Below are positions 9,145 to 14,673 of a stretch of 14,673 nt of DNA, piece after piece. Origin of the DNA: Pseudomonadota bacterium (GTDB lineage Bacteria > Pseudomonadota > Alphaproteobacteria > Acetobacterales > Acetobacteraceae); NCBI GenBank assembly GCA_021808185.1, contig JAKBCB010000033.1, positions 1-14,673 on the forward strand, read 5' to 3'. Below the pieces are notes generated by a model. It was not told the DNA's origin. It was given only the letters and a program-made list of their open reading frames with translations, and did no database searches. Numbering within the stretch: the stretch's first letter is position 1; the number at the start of each line of letters is the position of its first letter. Both the position numbers and the translations under genes were made by a program.

Positions 9145-9160
9145 TGCAATGCGTGCATTG
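9145..9160. promoter_or_regulatory. Palindrome 1, candidate operator
   Basis: CAATGC-GT-GCATTG (9147-9160) is a perfect inverted repeat with 6-base arms. The 8-mer TGCAATGC (9145-9152) recurs on the opposite strand in palindrome 2. It lies about 117 bases upstream of the potD start. A regulator site is inferred; the regulator could be the GntR protein at 10929, the LysR protein at 4017, or an unlinked one. Confidence 0.5.
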
Positions 9161-9192
9161 GCCGCGCCAATAATTCCTTGCGCCGCAATTCT

Positions 9193-9207
9193 CGATGCAT
9201 TGCATCG
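9193..9207. promoter_or_regulatory. Palindrome 2, candidate operator
   Basis: CGATGCA-T-TGCATCG is a perfect inverted repeat with 7-base arms and a single-base centre. It contains GCATTGCA (9197-9204), the reverse complement of the 8-mer in palindrome 1. The half-site CGATGCA recurs at 9215-9221, 22 bases on, about two helical turns. It ends 67 bases before the rid start, a typical operator position. Confidence 0.5.
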
Positions 9208-9274
9208 GTGTTTCCGATGCACGCTCCACGCCGCCGCCGCCTACGCTTCCCGCTTCTTTCGGCCGAGGATCGAC

Positions 9275-9688
9275 ATGGCGCATACCCGCATTCGCCCATT
9301 CAACACCCGCGTCACGTATCCAGAACAGAAGCTCGATAACGATCTGGCGCAGGCGGTGGTGGCGCGCGGCGCCACTGTGTACCTGCGCGGGCAGGTGGCG
9401 CAGGATCTGGACACGCGCGAGAGCCTGCATATCGGCGATCCCGGCCAGCAGGCGGCCAAGGCTTTGGCCAACATCAAGCTGCTGCTGGCGGAAGCGGGCA
9501 GCGACCTGTCGCATATCTGCCGCTGCGTCGTGTACCTCACCGACATCCGACACAGGGAGCCCGTGTATCTGGAAATGGGCCGCTGGCTGAAGGGCGTGCA
9601 CTATGTCTCCACCGGCCTCGTGGTCACGGCGCTCGCGCGGCCGGAATGGCTGGTGGAGATCGAGGTCACGGCCGTGATCCCCGGCTGA
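9275..9688 (+). CDS. Rid-family (YjgF/UK114) protein lacking the catalytic arginine
   Basis: The 137-residue protein has the chorismate-mutase-like Rid fold, with recognisable blocks at 33-42 (ATVYLRGQVA), 63-77 (ALANIKLLLAEAGSD) and 80-93, and a C-terminal strand LVEIEVTAV (126-134). Classical RidA hydrolyses reactive enamine/imine intermediates and needs an arginine (Arg105 in Escherichia coli). Ungapped alignment by eye from the conserved IE motif puts T113 (VSTGLVV) at that position, so this is one of the non-deaminating Rid subgroups whose role is unclear. The start at ATG 9275 has GAGG upstream. The stop is one base from the DUF1028 start, so the pair is surely co-expressed. It is divergent from the potDABC operon, which suggests a role with the imported compound. 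Whether it is an enzyme or a ligand-binding protein is open. Confidence 0.9.
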   Translation: MAHTRIRPFNTRVTYPEQKLDNDLAQAVVARGATVYLRGQVAQDLDTRESLHIGDPGQQAAKALANIKLLLAEAGSDLSHICRCVVYLTDIRHREPVYLEMGRWLKGVHYVSTGLVVTALARPEWLVEIEVTAVIPG

Positions 9689-9689
9689 C

Positions 9690-10373
9690 ATGACCTTCTC
9701 CATCTCCGCGCGTTGCGCGCGCACGGGGGAGTTCGGCATCGCCGTCTCCTCCTCCTCGCCCGCCGTCGCCGCCCGCTGCGCCCATGCCCGCGCTGGCGCG
9801 GGGGCGGTGGCGACGCAGAACATCACCGACCCGACACTCGGGCCGAAGGGGCTCGATCTGCTCGCCTGCGGCCTTTCGGCGCAGGCGGCGCTGGAACGGC
9901 TGTGCGCCGAGGCACCGCATATCGAGTACCGGCAACTGGCGATGGTGGATCGCGCCGGCGGGACTGCCGCGTTCTCCGGCAGTCGCACGCTGGGCGTGCA
10001 TCGCACGGTGCAGGGGCCGGGCGTGGTCGCCGCCGGCAACCTGCTGCGCGCGCCAAGCGTTCCGGATGCGATGGTGGCGGCCTTTCTCGCCGCGCCGGAC
10101 GAACCGCTCGCGGTCCGGTTGCTCGCCGCCATGCGCGCGGCGGTGGCCGAAGGGGGCGAGGAGGGGCCGGTGCATTCCGCCGGCCTGTTGCTGGTGCGCG
10201 ACGTGGCGTGGCCGGTCGCCGACCTGCGGGTGGATTGGCACGAGACCGACCCGATCGGCGCGCTGGCCGGGTTGTGGGACCGCTGGGCACCGCAGATGGA
10301 TGCCTATGTCACCCGCGCGCTGAATCCCTCAGGCGCGCCGTCTTACGGCGTGGCGGGCGATCGGGGGCAATAG
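9690..10373 (+). CDS. DUF1028 family protein, putative Ntn-type hydrolase
   Basis: This 227-residue protein has the hallmarks of DUF1028: the start MTFSISARC, GEFGIAVSSSSPAVAARC, GAGAVATQN, DPTLGPKGLDLL, FSGSRTLG and GPGVVAAGNLL, and an acidic-aromatic tail VDWHETDPIGALAGLWDRW. From memory, DUF1028 is placed in the N-terminal nucleophile hydrolase superfamily. If so, T2, exposed after Met removal, is the likely nucleophile. That would make it a cytoplasmic amidase or peptidase, but no reaction is established that I know of. It starts one base after the Rid stop, so translation is probably coupled. No signal peptide is visible. The family call is firm and the function is inference. Confidence 0.88.
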   Translation: MTFSISARCARTGEFGIAVSSSSPAVAARCAHARAGAGAVATQNITDPTLGPKGLDLLACGLSAQAALERLCAEAPHIEYRQLAMVDRAGGTAAFSGSRTLGVHRTVQGPGVVAAGNLLRAPSVPDAMVAAFLAAPDEPLAVRLLAAMRAAVAEGGEEGPVHSAGLLLVRDVAWPVADLRVDWHETDPIGALAGLWDRWAPQMDAYVTRALNPSGAPSYGVAGDRGQ

Positions 10374-10414
10374 GCGTCGGCAACCGCCTCGGTTATCCTG
10401 CGGCAAAAGCTGAT

Positions 10415-10422
10415 GGGGGAGG
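10415..10422 (+). promoter_or_regulatory. Ribosome binding site deciding the cupin start
   Basis: GGGGGAGG directly abuts ATG 10423 but lies six bases before ATG 10429. The second ATG is therefore the likely start, two codons inside the longest frame. Confidence 0.65.
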
Positions 10423-10428
10423 ATGCAG

Positions 10429-10836
10429 ATGCTGTCCAGACGTCGCTTCGCCGCGTGCGCCCTGTGCGCCGCCGGGGGTGTGCTGGTGGCCGAAATCGGC
10501 GCCCGCGCGCAGACCGGTGGGCTGACCCGCACCGTGCTGAACCGGGTTGAGTATCCGGGCGACAAGATGGTCACGGTGCAGGTGCTGGTGGAGATCGCGC
10601 CGAACTTCGCCGTGCCGCGCCACACCCATCCTGGGGTGGAGAACGCGACCATCCTGGAAGGCGGCGGGGTGCTCGGCATGAAGGGTAGCGCGGACCGCGC
10701 GGTGGGCGCGGGCGAATCCTTCCAGCTGCCGTACGAAACCCCGCATCTGCTGCGCAACGGCCCGGCCAGGACGCGCATCGTCTCGGTCTATGTGGTCGAG
10801 AAGGACAAGCCGCTGGCCAGCCCGGCGCCGGAGTGA
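10429..10836 (+). CDS. Tat-exported small cupin protein
   Basis: The 135-residue protein starts MLSRRRFAACALCAAGG, a twin-arginine (SRRRFA) signal followed by a hydrophobic stretch, with likely cleavage after ARA (25-27). The rest is a single cupin barrel. Metal-site candidates are H65 and H67 (VPRHTHPG), E71, and H106 (LPYETPHLLRN), matching the two conserved cupin motifs. Tat export suggests it folds with its metal in the cytoplasm before export. The start at 10429 is chosen by spacing from GGGGGAGG. It is 55 bases after the DUF1028 stop on the same strand and may share that transcript. Small exported cupins of this form are common and mostly uncharacterised; a dioxygenase, isomerase or sensing role cannot be told apart here. 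Confidence 0.85.
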   Translation: MLSRRRFAACALCAAGGVLVAEIGARAQTGGLTRTVLNRVEYPGDKMVTVQVLVEIAPNFAVPRHTHPGVENATILEGGGVLGMKGSADRAVGAGESFQLPYETPHLLRNGPARTRIVSVYVVEKDKPLASPAPE

Positions 10837-10913
10837 GGGCCGGGCGGCGGCGCGCTTCGTTGACGGGGCGCACCGCGCCGATGTAGCAGCGCGGCCCATT
10901 GCCCGGTTCCCCC

Positions 10914-10922
10914 GGGAAGGAA
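10914..10922 (+). promoter_or_regulatory. Ribosome binding site for the TTG start of the GntR gene
   Basis: GGGAAGGAA lies six bases before TTG 10929. The only other upstream start in frame, TTG 10899, has no such site, and the next in-frame GTG falls inside the DNA-binding domain. Confidence 0.55.
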
Positions 10923-10928
10923 CCGACG

Positions 10929-11615
10929 TTGCCCGCGGACTCGCCCGACCCCGCCGCCCCGCGCCCGCTCAGCTCGCCCGATTTCATCGCGGGCGAAATC
11001 CTGCGCGGCCTGTACGCCGGCCGCTACGTGCCCGGCCAGCGGCTGGTCGAGGCCGACCTCACGCGCGAATACAAGGTCAGTCGCGGCTCCATCCGCGAGG
11101 CGCTGAAGCGGCTGGCGGCCGAGGGCACCGTGGCGCTGACCCTGCATCGCGGCGCCTATATCCGCGCGCTGTCGCGCGGTGAGGTGGCGGAGGTGCTGGC
11201 GCTGGTGGAGGTGCTGACGGGCCTCGCCGCCCGCCTCGCCGCCGAGCGGATCGCACAGGCGGACAACCGGGATCGCGTGGCCAAGGCGATGGAGGAACTC
11301 GCGGCGGCCGAGGCGGGCGGCGATGCCTACCAGTTCGCCCGCGCGCGTGACCGGTTCTATCGTGCCCTGGTGCTGGCCGGCGGCAACCGCGAACTCGCGC
11401 GCGTGCTGCCGACCATGCAGGTGCATCTGGTGCGCACCCAGTTTCGCCCCGCCGAGGCGCCCGGGGACAATCGGCTCGGCGATTACCGCCGCGTGGTCGC
11501 CGCCGTGCTGTCCGGCGACGCGGCGGCGGCGGAGGCCGCGATGCGCCAGCACATTCGCGCCGGAAGCGAGCGCATCCAGCGCCTGCCGGACGAGGCGTTC
11601 GCGCCTGAACCCTAG
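10929..11615 (+). CDS. GntR-family regulator, FadR (FCD) subfamily
   Basis: This 228-residue transcription factor has an N-terminal winged helix of GntR type at about 16-80 (FIAGEILRGLYAGRYVPGQRLVEADL...VSRGSIREALKRLAAEGTV...HRGAYIR) and an all-helical FCD effector domain from about 84 to 220. TTG 10929 is chosen from the ribosome site. In the FCD domain the usual FH motif reads FY (F143-Y144) and the usual EHR reads DYR (184-188), so two common metal-binding histidines seem replaced by tyrosine; H166 and H208 remain. It follows the cupin gene by 92 bases and converges on livM with a shared CTAG. Likely targets are the adjacent rid-DUF1028-pot region or the liv operon. This is inferred from position. 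Confidence 0.9.
   Translation: MPADSPDPAAPRPLSSPDFIAGEILRGLYAGRYVPGQRLVEADLTREYKVSRGSIREALKRLAAEGTVALTLHRGAYIRALSRGEVAEVLALVEVLTGLAARLAAERIAQADNRDRVAKAMEELAAAEAGGDAYQFARARDRFYRALVLAGGNRELARVLPTMQVHLVRTQFRPAEAPGDNRLGDYRRVVAAVLSGDAAAAEAAMRQHIRAGSERIQRLPDEAFAPEP
11612..11615. other. CTAG palindrome used as stop codon on both strands (gntR / livM)
   Basis: CTAG gives TAG at 11613-11615 for the GntR gene and TAG on minus (CTA 11612-11614) for livM. This is the same four-base convergent overlap seen at 4871-4874. Confidence 0.9.
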
Positions 11616-12553
11616 ATGTGCCGCGACACCGTCGCCCGCTCGCCCAGCAGCCCGCGCGGGCGGACCAGCAGCACGCAGGCGAGCACGACGCCGATGCCCA
11701 CCACACGCAGCGCCGCCGCGCGCGACTGGACATCCGCCGGCACCAGCAGCGCGACCACGGTGCCGCTCGCACTCCACAGCGCCCACACCATCACCGCGCC
11801 GAGCAACGCGCCCAGATTGTTGCCCGAGCCGCCGAGCACCAGCATCACCCAGACCTGGAAGGTGAACACCGGCAGGTAATTGTCCGGCGCGATGAAGCCG
11901 AAGAACTGCGCCTGCATCGCGCCGGACAGCCCCATCAGCGCGGCCCCGATGACGAATGCCTGCAAGCGGAAGCGGTTGGCGGGCTTGCCGAGCGATGCCG
12001 CCGCCGCCTCGTCCTCGCGCAGTGCGCGCAGCACCCGGCCCCAGGGCGAGCGCGTCAGCCGCTCCAGCCCCCAGAACGCCACGGCGGTCACTGCCGCCAC
12101 CAGCAGGAAATTGCCGGCGGCGAAGGCGAGGGGGGATTCGGACAGCGCGGCGAACGGGCGGGGGATGAAGGCGATGCCGAACGGCCCGCCGGTCAGTGCC
12201 TGCGCGTTCAGCGCGACCAGTTGCAGGCTGACGGCGGCGCCGAAGGTGGTGATCGCCAGATAATCCGCGCGCAGCCGCAGCGTGACCGCCCCGACGACCG
12301 CCGCCGCCAGCGCCGAGGCCGCCATCGCCCCCGCCCAGCCCAGCGCGATGGGCAGCCCGAACCCTCCCCAATGGCTGTCCGCTGGCGCCGCCGTGATCCA
12401 GGCCGAGACATAGGCGCCCACCGCCGCGAACCCGGCCACGCCGACGTTGAACAGCCCGGCCGACCCCCATTGCAGGTTCAACCCGAGCGTCGCCACGCCG
12501 TAGCTGAGTGCCACGGTGGCGAAGAACAGCAGGTAGCTCACGATCCCGCTCAT
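11612..12553 (-). CDS. livM: Branched-chain amino acid/amide ABC permease LivM
   Basis: The 313-residue inner-membrane permease of the HAAT family has about eight to ten hydrophobic segments. LivM landmarks are LGLNLQWGSAGLFNVGVAGFAAVGAY near 23-48, the LRLRADYLAITTFG stretch (about 91-104), the cytoplasmic coupling loop with LREDEAAAASLGKPANRFRLQ, and the closing RPRGLLGER. It forms the channel with LivH. The start ATG at 12553 overlaps the livH stop as ATGA (12550-12553). It is last of the G-F-H-M order, and its stop is shared with the GntR gene. HAAT importers also carry urea, short-chain amides and amino acids, so leucine-type substrates are not assured. The family is certain. Confidence 0.93.
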   Translation of the reverse strand: MSGIVSYLLFFATVALSYGVATLGLNLQWGSAGLFNVGVAGFAAVGAYVSAWITAAPADSHWGGFGLPIALGWAGAMAASALAAAVVGAVTLRLRADYLAITTFGAAVSLQLVALNAQALTGGPFGIAFIPRPFAALSESPLAFAAGNFLLVAAVTAVAFWGLERLTRSPWGRVLRALREDEAAAASLGKPANRFRLQAFVIGAALMGLSGAMQAQFFGFIAPDNYLPVFTFQVWVMLVLGGSGNNLGALLGAVMVWALWSASGTVVALLVPADVQSRAAALRVVGIGVVLACVLLVRPRGLLGERATVSRHI

Positions 12554-13449
12554 GTGTCGCGCGTGCCGAACAGGCCGCGCGGCCGGGCCAGCAGCATGGC
12601 CAGCATCACCACGAAGGCGACCGCCGCACGATATTGCGCGCCCGCGATGGGCACCGACGCGGCCTCCGCGATGCCGATCACCAGCCCGCCGGCCATCGCC
12701 CCCGGCACGCTGCCGATGCCGCCCAGGATCGCCGCCGCGAACAGCGGCAACAGCAGTTCGAACCCCATCGTCGGGCGCAACTGCACGGTGATGCCGAGGA
12801 ACACCCCCGCCGCCGCCGCCATCCCGCCGCCGAGCAGCCAGGTGACGCGCACCACGCGCGCCACGTCGATCCCGGCCAGCCGCGCCAGATCCGGGTTCTC
12901 GCTGGTCGCGCGCAGGGCGCGGCCGAGCGCCGAGTAGCGCAGCATCGCCGTTGTCGCCGCCATCAGCGCCAGTGCGCCCACCAGCACCAGCATCTGGTCC
13001 CAGGTGGCGCGCATCCCCAAGCCCAGGCGCACCGTCATCGCGATGTCCCGCGAGTAGTAGTACGGTTCCGGACCGAAGCCGAACTCCAGCGCGCTGCGCA
13101 GCGCGAGCGAGGCGCCGAAGCTTGCGATCACCAGCACGATGGCGTTGCCGTGCCGGCGCAGGCGGCGGAACAGCACCCAGTCGAGCGCCGCCGCCAGCAG
13201 CGCGGTCAACACCACCGCGCCGAGCAGCGCCACCACCAACGGCCAGCCGAACGTGAGGTCGCCAATGGTCTGCCCAGCACCGCCCAGTGCCGCCGCGATC
13301 ACCATCGCGGCGTATGCGCCCCAGGTGGCGAACTCGCCATGCGCGAAATTGGCGAAACGCAGCAACCCGTACGTCAGCGTGACGCCGATGGCCCCGAGCG
13401 CGATCATCGCGCCGGAGGTGACGCCATCGACCAGGATCTGCCCGATCAT
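12550..13449 (-). CDS. livH: Branched-chain amino acid/amide ABC permease LivH
   Basis: This 299-residue inner-membrane permease is the partner of LivM. It opens with the LivH signature: GVTSGAMIALGAIGVTLTYG, then LLRFANFAHGEFATWGAY at about 29-46. The coupling loop is ENPDLARLAGIDVARV, and the end is RPRGLFGTRDT. About eight membrane segments are visible. The start ATG at 13449 overlaps the livF stop as ATGA (13446-13449) and its own stop overlaps livM, so the three proteins are probably made in fixed ratio. Length and motifs match complete family members. A LysR-type or GntR regulator nearby could control it, but no site is seen. Confidence 0.94.
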   Translation of the reverse strand: MIGQILVDGVTSGAMIALGAIGVTLTYGLLRFANFAHGEFATWGAYAAMVIAAALGGAGQTIGDLTFGWPLVVALLGAVVLTALLAAALDWVLFRRLRRHGNAIVLVIASFGASLALRSALEFGFGPEPYYYSRDIAMTVRLGLGMRATWDQMLVLVGALALMAATTAMLRYSALGRALRATSENPDLARLAGIDVARVVRVTWLLGGGMAAAAGVFLGITVQLRPTMGFELLLPLFAAAILGGIGSVPGAMAGGLVIGIAEAASVPIAGAQYRAAVAFVVMLAMLLARPRGLFGTRDT

Positions 13450-14162
13450 GCCCGCCGCCCCAGATACAGCGCGGCGACCGCCGGATCGTCGAGCAGCGAG
13501 GCACCCGCGCCTTCGTGCGCCACCCGGCCCTCGGCCAAAATCATCGCCCGGTCGGCCACCGCCAGCGCCGCGCGCGCGTTCTGTTCCACCAGCAGCACCG
13601 CCACCCCGCTTGCCCGCACCTCGCGCAGTTTCGCCATCACCGTGCCCACCAGCTTCGGCGACAGCCCGGCCGAGGGTTCGTCCAGCACCAGCGCGCGCGG
13701 CCCCACCGCGAGCGCCCGCGCGATCGCCAGCATCTGCCGCTGCCCGCCGGAAAGCCGCCCGGCCGCGCCCTTGCGGGCCGCCGCCAGATCGGGGAACAGC
13801 GTGAACATCGCCGCGATCCTGGCCGCCCGCGCCCGGCGCGGCAGGATGGAGGCGGCAATATCCAGATTCTCCGCCACCGTCATGCCGGCGAACACGTTCT
13901 CGGTCTGCGGCACGAAGGCGAGGCCGTGGCGAATCCGCTCGTGCGCCGGCACCGTGGCCAGGGACGCGCCGCCCAGCCGCACATCGCCCGACTCAAGCCG
14001 CACCAGCCCGGCCACCGCCTTGGCCAGCGTCGATTTGCCCGCGCCGTTCGGCCCGAGCAGCACGAGGATTTCGCCCGCCGCGACCGTCAGGCTTGCGCCG
14101 CGCACGATCGGCACCCCCGGCTCGTAGCCCGCCACCACCGCATCGGCCGAAAGCACCGTCAC
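13446..14162 (-). CDS. livF: Branched-chain amino acid/amide ABC ATPase LivF
   Basis: The 238-residue cytoplasmic ATPase shows Walker A GPNGAGKS (37-44), Q-loop Q86 (FVPQTENVF), signature LSGGQ (137-141), Walker B ALVLDEPSAGLSP (157-169) and LVEQN (191-195), where LivF proteins carry Q in place of the H-loop histidine. Length fits LivF (about 235). The start is GTG 14162: GTGA overlaps the livG stop (14159-14162) and the protein then begins VTVLSADAVVAGYE, as expected. The frame stays open to 14270, but that stretch lies inside livG and is not coding in this frame. It works as a heterodimer with LivG. Confidence 0.93.
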   Translation of the reverse strand: MTVLSADAVVAGYEPGVPIVRGASLTVAAGEILVLLGPNGAGKSTLAKAVAGLVRLESGDVRLGGASLATVPAHERIRHGLAFVPQTENVFAGMTVAENLDIAASILPRRARAARIAAMFTLFPDLAAARKGAAGRLSGGQRQMLAIARALAVGPRALVLDEPSAGLSPKLVGTVMAKLREVRASGVAVLLVEQNARAALAVADRAMILAEGRVAHEGAGASLLDDPAVAALYLGRRA

Positions 14163-14673
14163 GCGACCCCGCCCAGATACGCCTCGACCACGCGGGTATC
14201 GCGCGTCACCTCCTCCGGCGTGCCGGAGACCAGCAGCCGTCCGCCCGCCATCACATGCACCTCGGAACACAGCCGCGCGATCAGGTCGAGGTTGTGTTCG
14301 ACGATCAGAAACGTCAGCCCGCGCGCGTGGAGAGCGGAAATGCGGTCGATGATCGTCTCCAGCAGCGTCGGGTTCACACCCGCCGCCGGTTCGTCCAGCA
14401 GCACGATTCGCGGCTCGGCCATCAGCACCCGCGCCAGTTCCAGCAATTTGCGCTGCCCGCCCGAAAGTGTGGCAGCCGGTGCGTCCGCGAGCCGTTCCAG
14501 CGCGAGGAATGCGATGATGTCCCGCGCCTTCTCGGCGTTGCGCCGCTCCTGTCGCGCGACGGCACGAAAGGAAAACCAGTTGGCGAACGGCCGTTCGCCG
14601 CGCTGCCCGCGGGCGGCGAGCAGCACGTTCTCCAGCACCGTCATCGCGCCGAACGGCCGCGGGATCTGGAACG
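14159..14673 (-). CDS. livG: Branched-chain amino acid/amide ABC ATPase LivG (partial, N-terminus outside window)
   Basis: The C-terminal 170 or so residues of LivG run to the right edge; the Walker A half is outside. Reading in from the edge the frame gives FQIPRPFGAMTVLENVLLAA, the LivG Q-loop region. The long family-specific insert follows, then signature LSGGQRKLLELARVL, Walker B IVLLDEPAAGVNP, and H-loop EHNLDLI. The ATG at 14644 is internal and not the start. The stop at 14159 overlaps the livF GTG start. It is the first liv gene visible; a LivK binding protein may lie just beyond the window or elsewhere. Confidence 0.92.
   Translation of the reverse strand, partial: FQIPRPFGAMTVLENVLLAARGQRGERPFANWFSFRAVARQERRNAEKARDIIAFLALERLADAPAATLSGGQRKLLELARVLMAEPRIVLLDEPAAGVNPTLLETIIDRISALHARGLTFLIVEHNLDLIARLCSEVHVMAGGRLLVSGTPEEVTRDTRVVEAYLGGVA

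Larger units (their letters stand above)
9030..9274. promoter_or_regulatory. Divergent control region between potD and the rid/DUF1028 set
   Basis: At 245 bases this is the longest gap in the window and its least GC-rich part (for example around 9165-9200). It must hold promoters for both directions. I could not assign convincing -35/-10 pairs. It contains two perfect palindromes and an extra half-site, listed separately. No ORF here looks real. Confidence 0.65.

Noticed and set aside
10382..10394. AACCG-CCT-CGGTT hairpin between DUF1028 and cupin genes
   Set aside because: Short stem and no following T-run. It could be a weak terminator or operator, but there is nothing to support either.
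10788..13504. Long minus frames over gntR, livM, livH and livF
   Set aside because: They are Arg/Gly-rich antisense or out-of-frame readings of genes with clear family motifs.
12508..14127. A 539-codon plus frame opposite livH and livF
   Set aside because: Antisense shadow. Its His/Gln/Arg-rich composition fits no family, and the other strand encodes recognisable LivH and LivF.

Overview
The window is very GC-rich (close to 70% by eye), densely packed DNA. Its gene content is typical of a metabolically versatile Alphaproteobacterium: PotDABC- and Liv-type importers, LysR and FadR-type regulators, a DUF1028/Rid-family pair, and 4-base translational overlaps. A Rhodospirillales/Acetobacteraceae-like soil or plant-associated organism is my best guess, but taxonomy cannot be fixed from this sequence. 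I see no tRNA, rRNA, IS element, phage gene or CRISPR array, and no gene-free stretch longer than about 245 bases.

Layout. At 2-109 the end of an unidentified gene runs in from the left. An ArgE-like M20 deacylase (minus, 114-1262) is divergent from a creatinase (plus, 1381-2616) that keeps all the catalytic residues of the characterised Pseudomonas enzyme. A minus-strand pair follows, a YkgJ-type cysteine-cluster protein and a DedA membrane protein (2626-3935), divergent from a LysR regulator (4017-4874). A complete four-gene ABC importer of the polyamine/PotDABC class is on the minus strand (potC 4871, potB, potA, potD to 9029). Across a 245-base divergent promoter region lies a plus-strand set: a Rid-family protein, a DUF1028 protein, a Tat-exported cupin and a GntR/FadR-type regulator (9275-11615). 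The right end is a Liv-type branched-chain amino acid/amide importer on the minus strand (livG partial, livF, livH, livM), with its binding protein not in view.

How the genes may work together. The window is rich in hydrolases of C-N bonds (ArgE-like amidase, creatinase, a likely Ntn-fold DUF1028 protein) and has two importers for small nitrogenous solutes, so it looks like a nitrogen-scavenging locus. Creatinase would split creatine into sarcosine and urea; the later steps (sarcosine oxidation, urease) are not in the window. The most system-like part is the divergent potDABC / rid-DUF1028-cupin-gntR unit. Its shared promoter region carries two perfect palindromes with a common 8-mer (TGCAATGC). 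The ligand of the importer and the reaction of the Rid/DUF1028 pair are unknown. Assigning them to creatine or related guanidino compounds is inference from proximity only.
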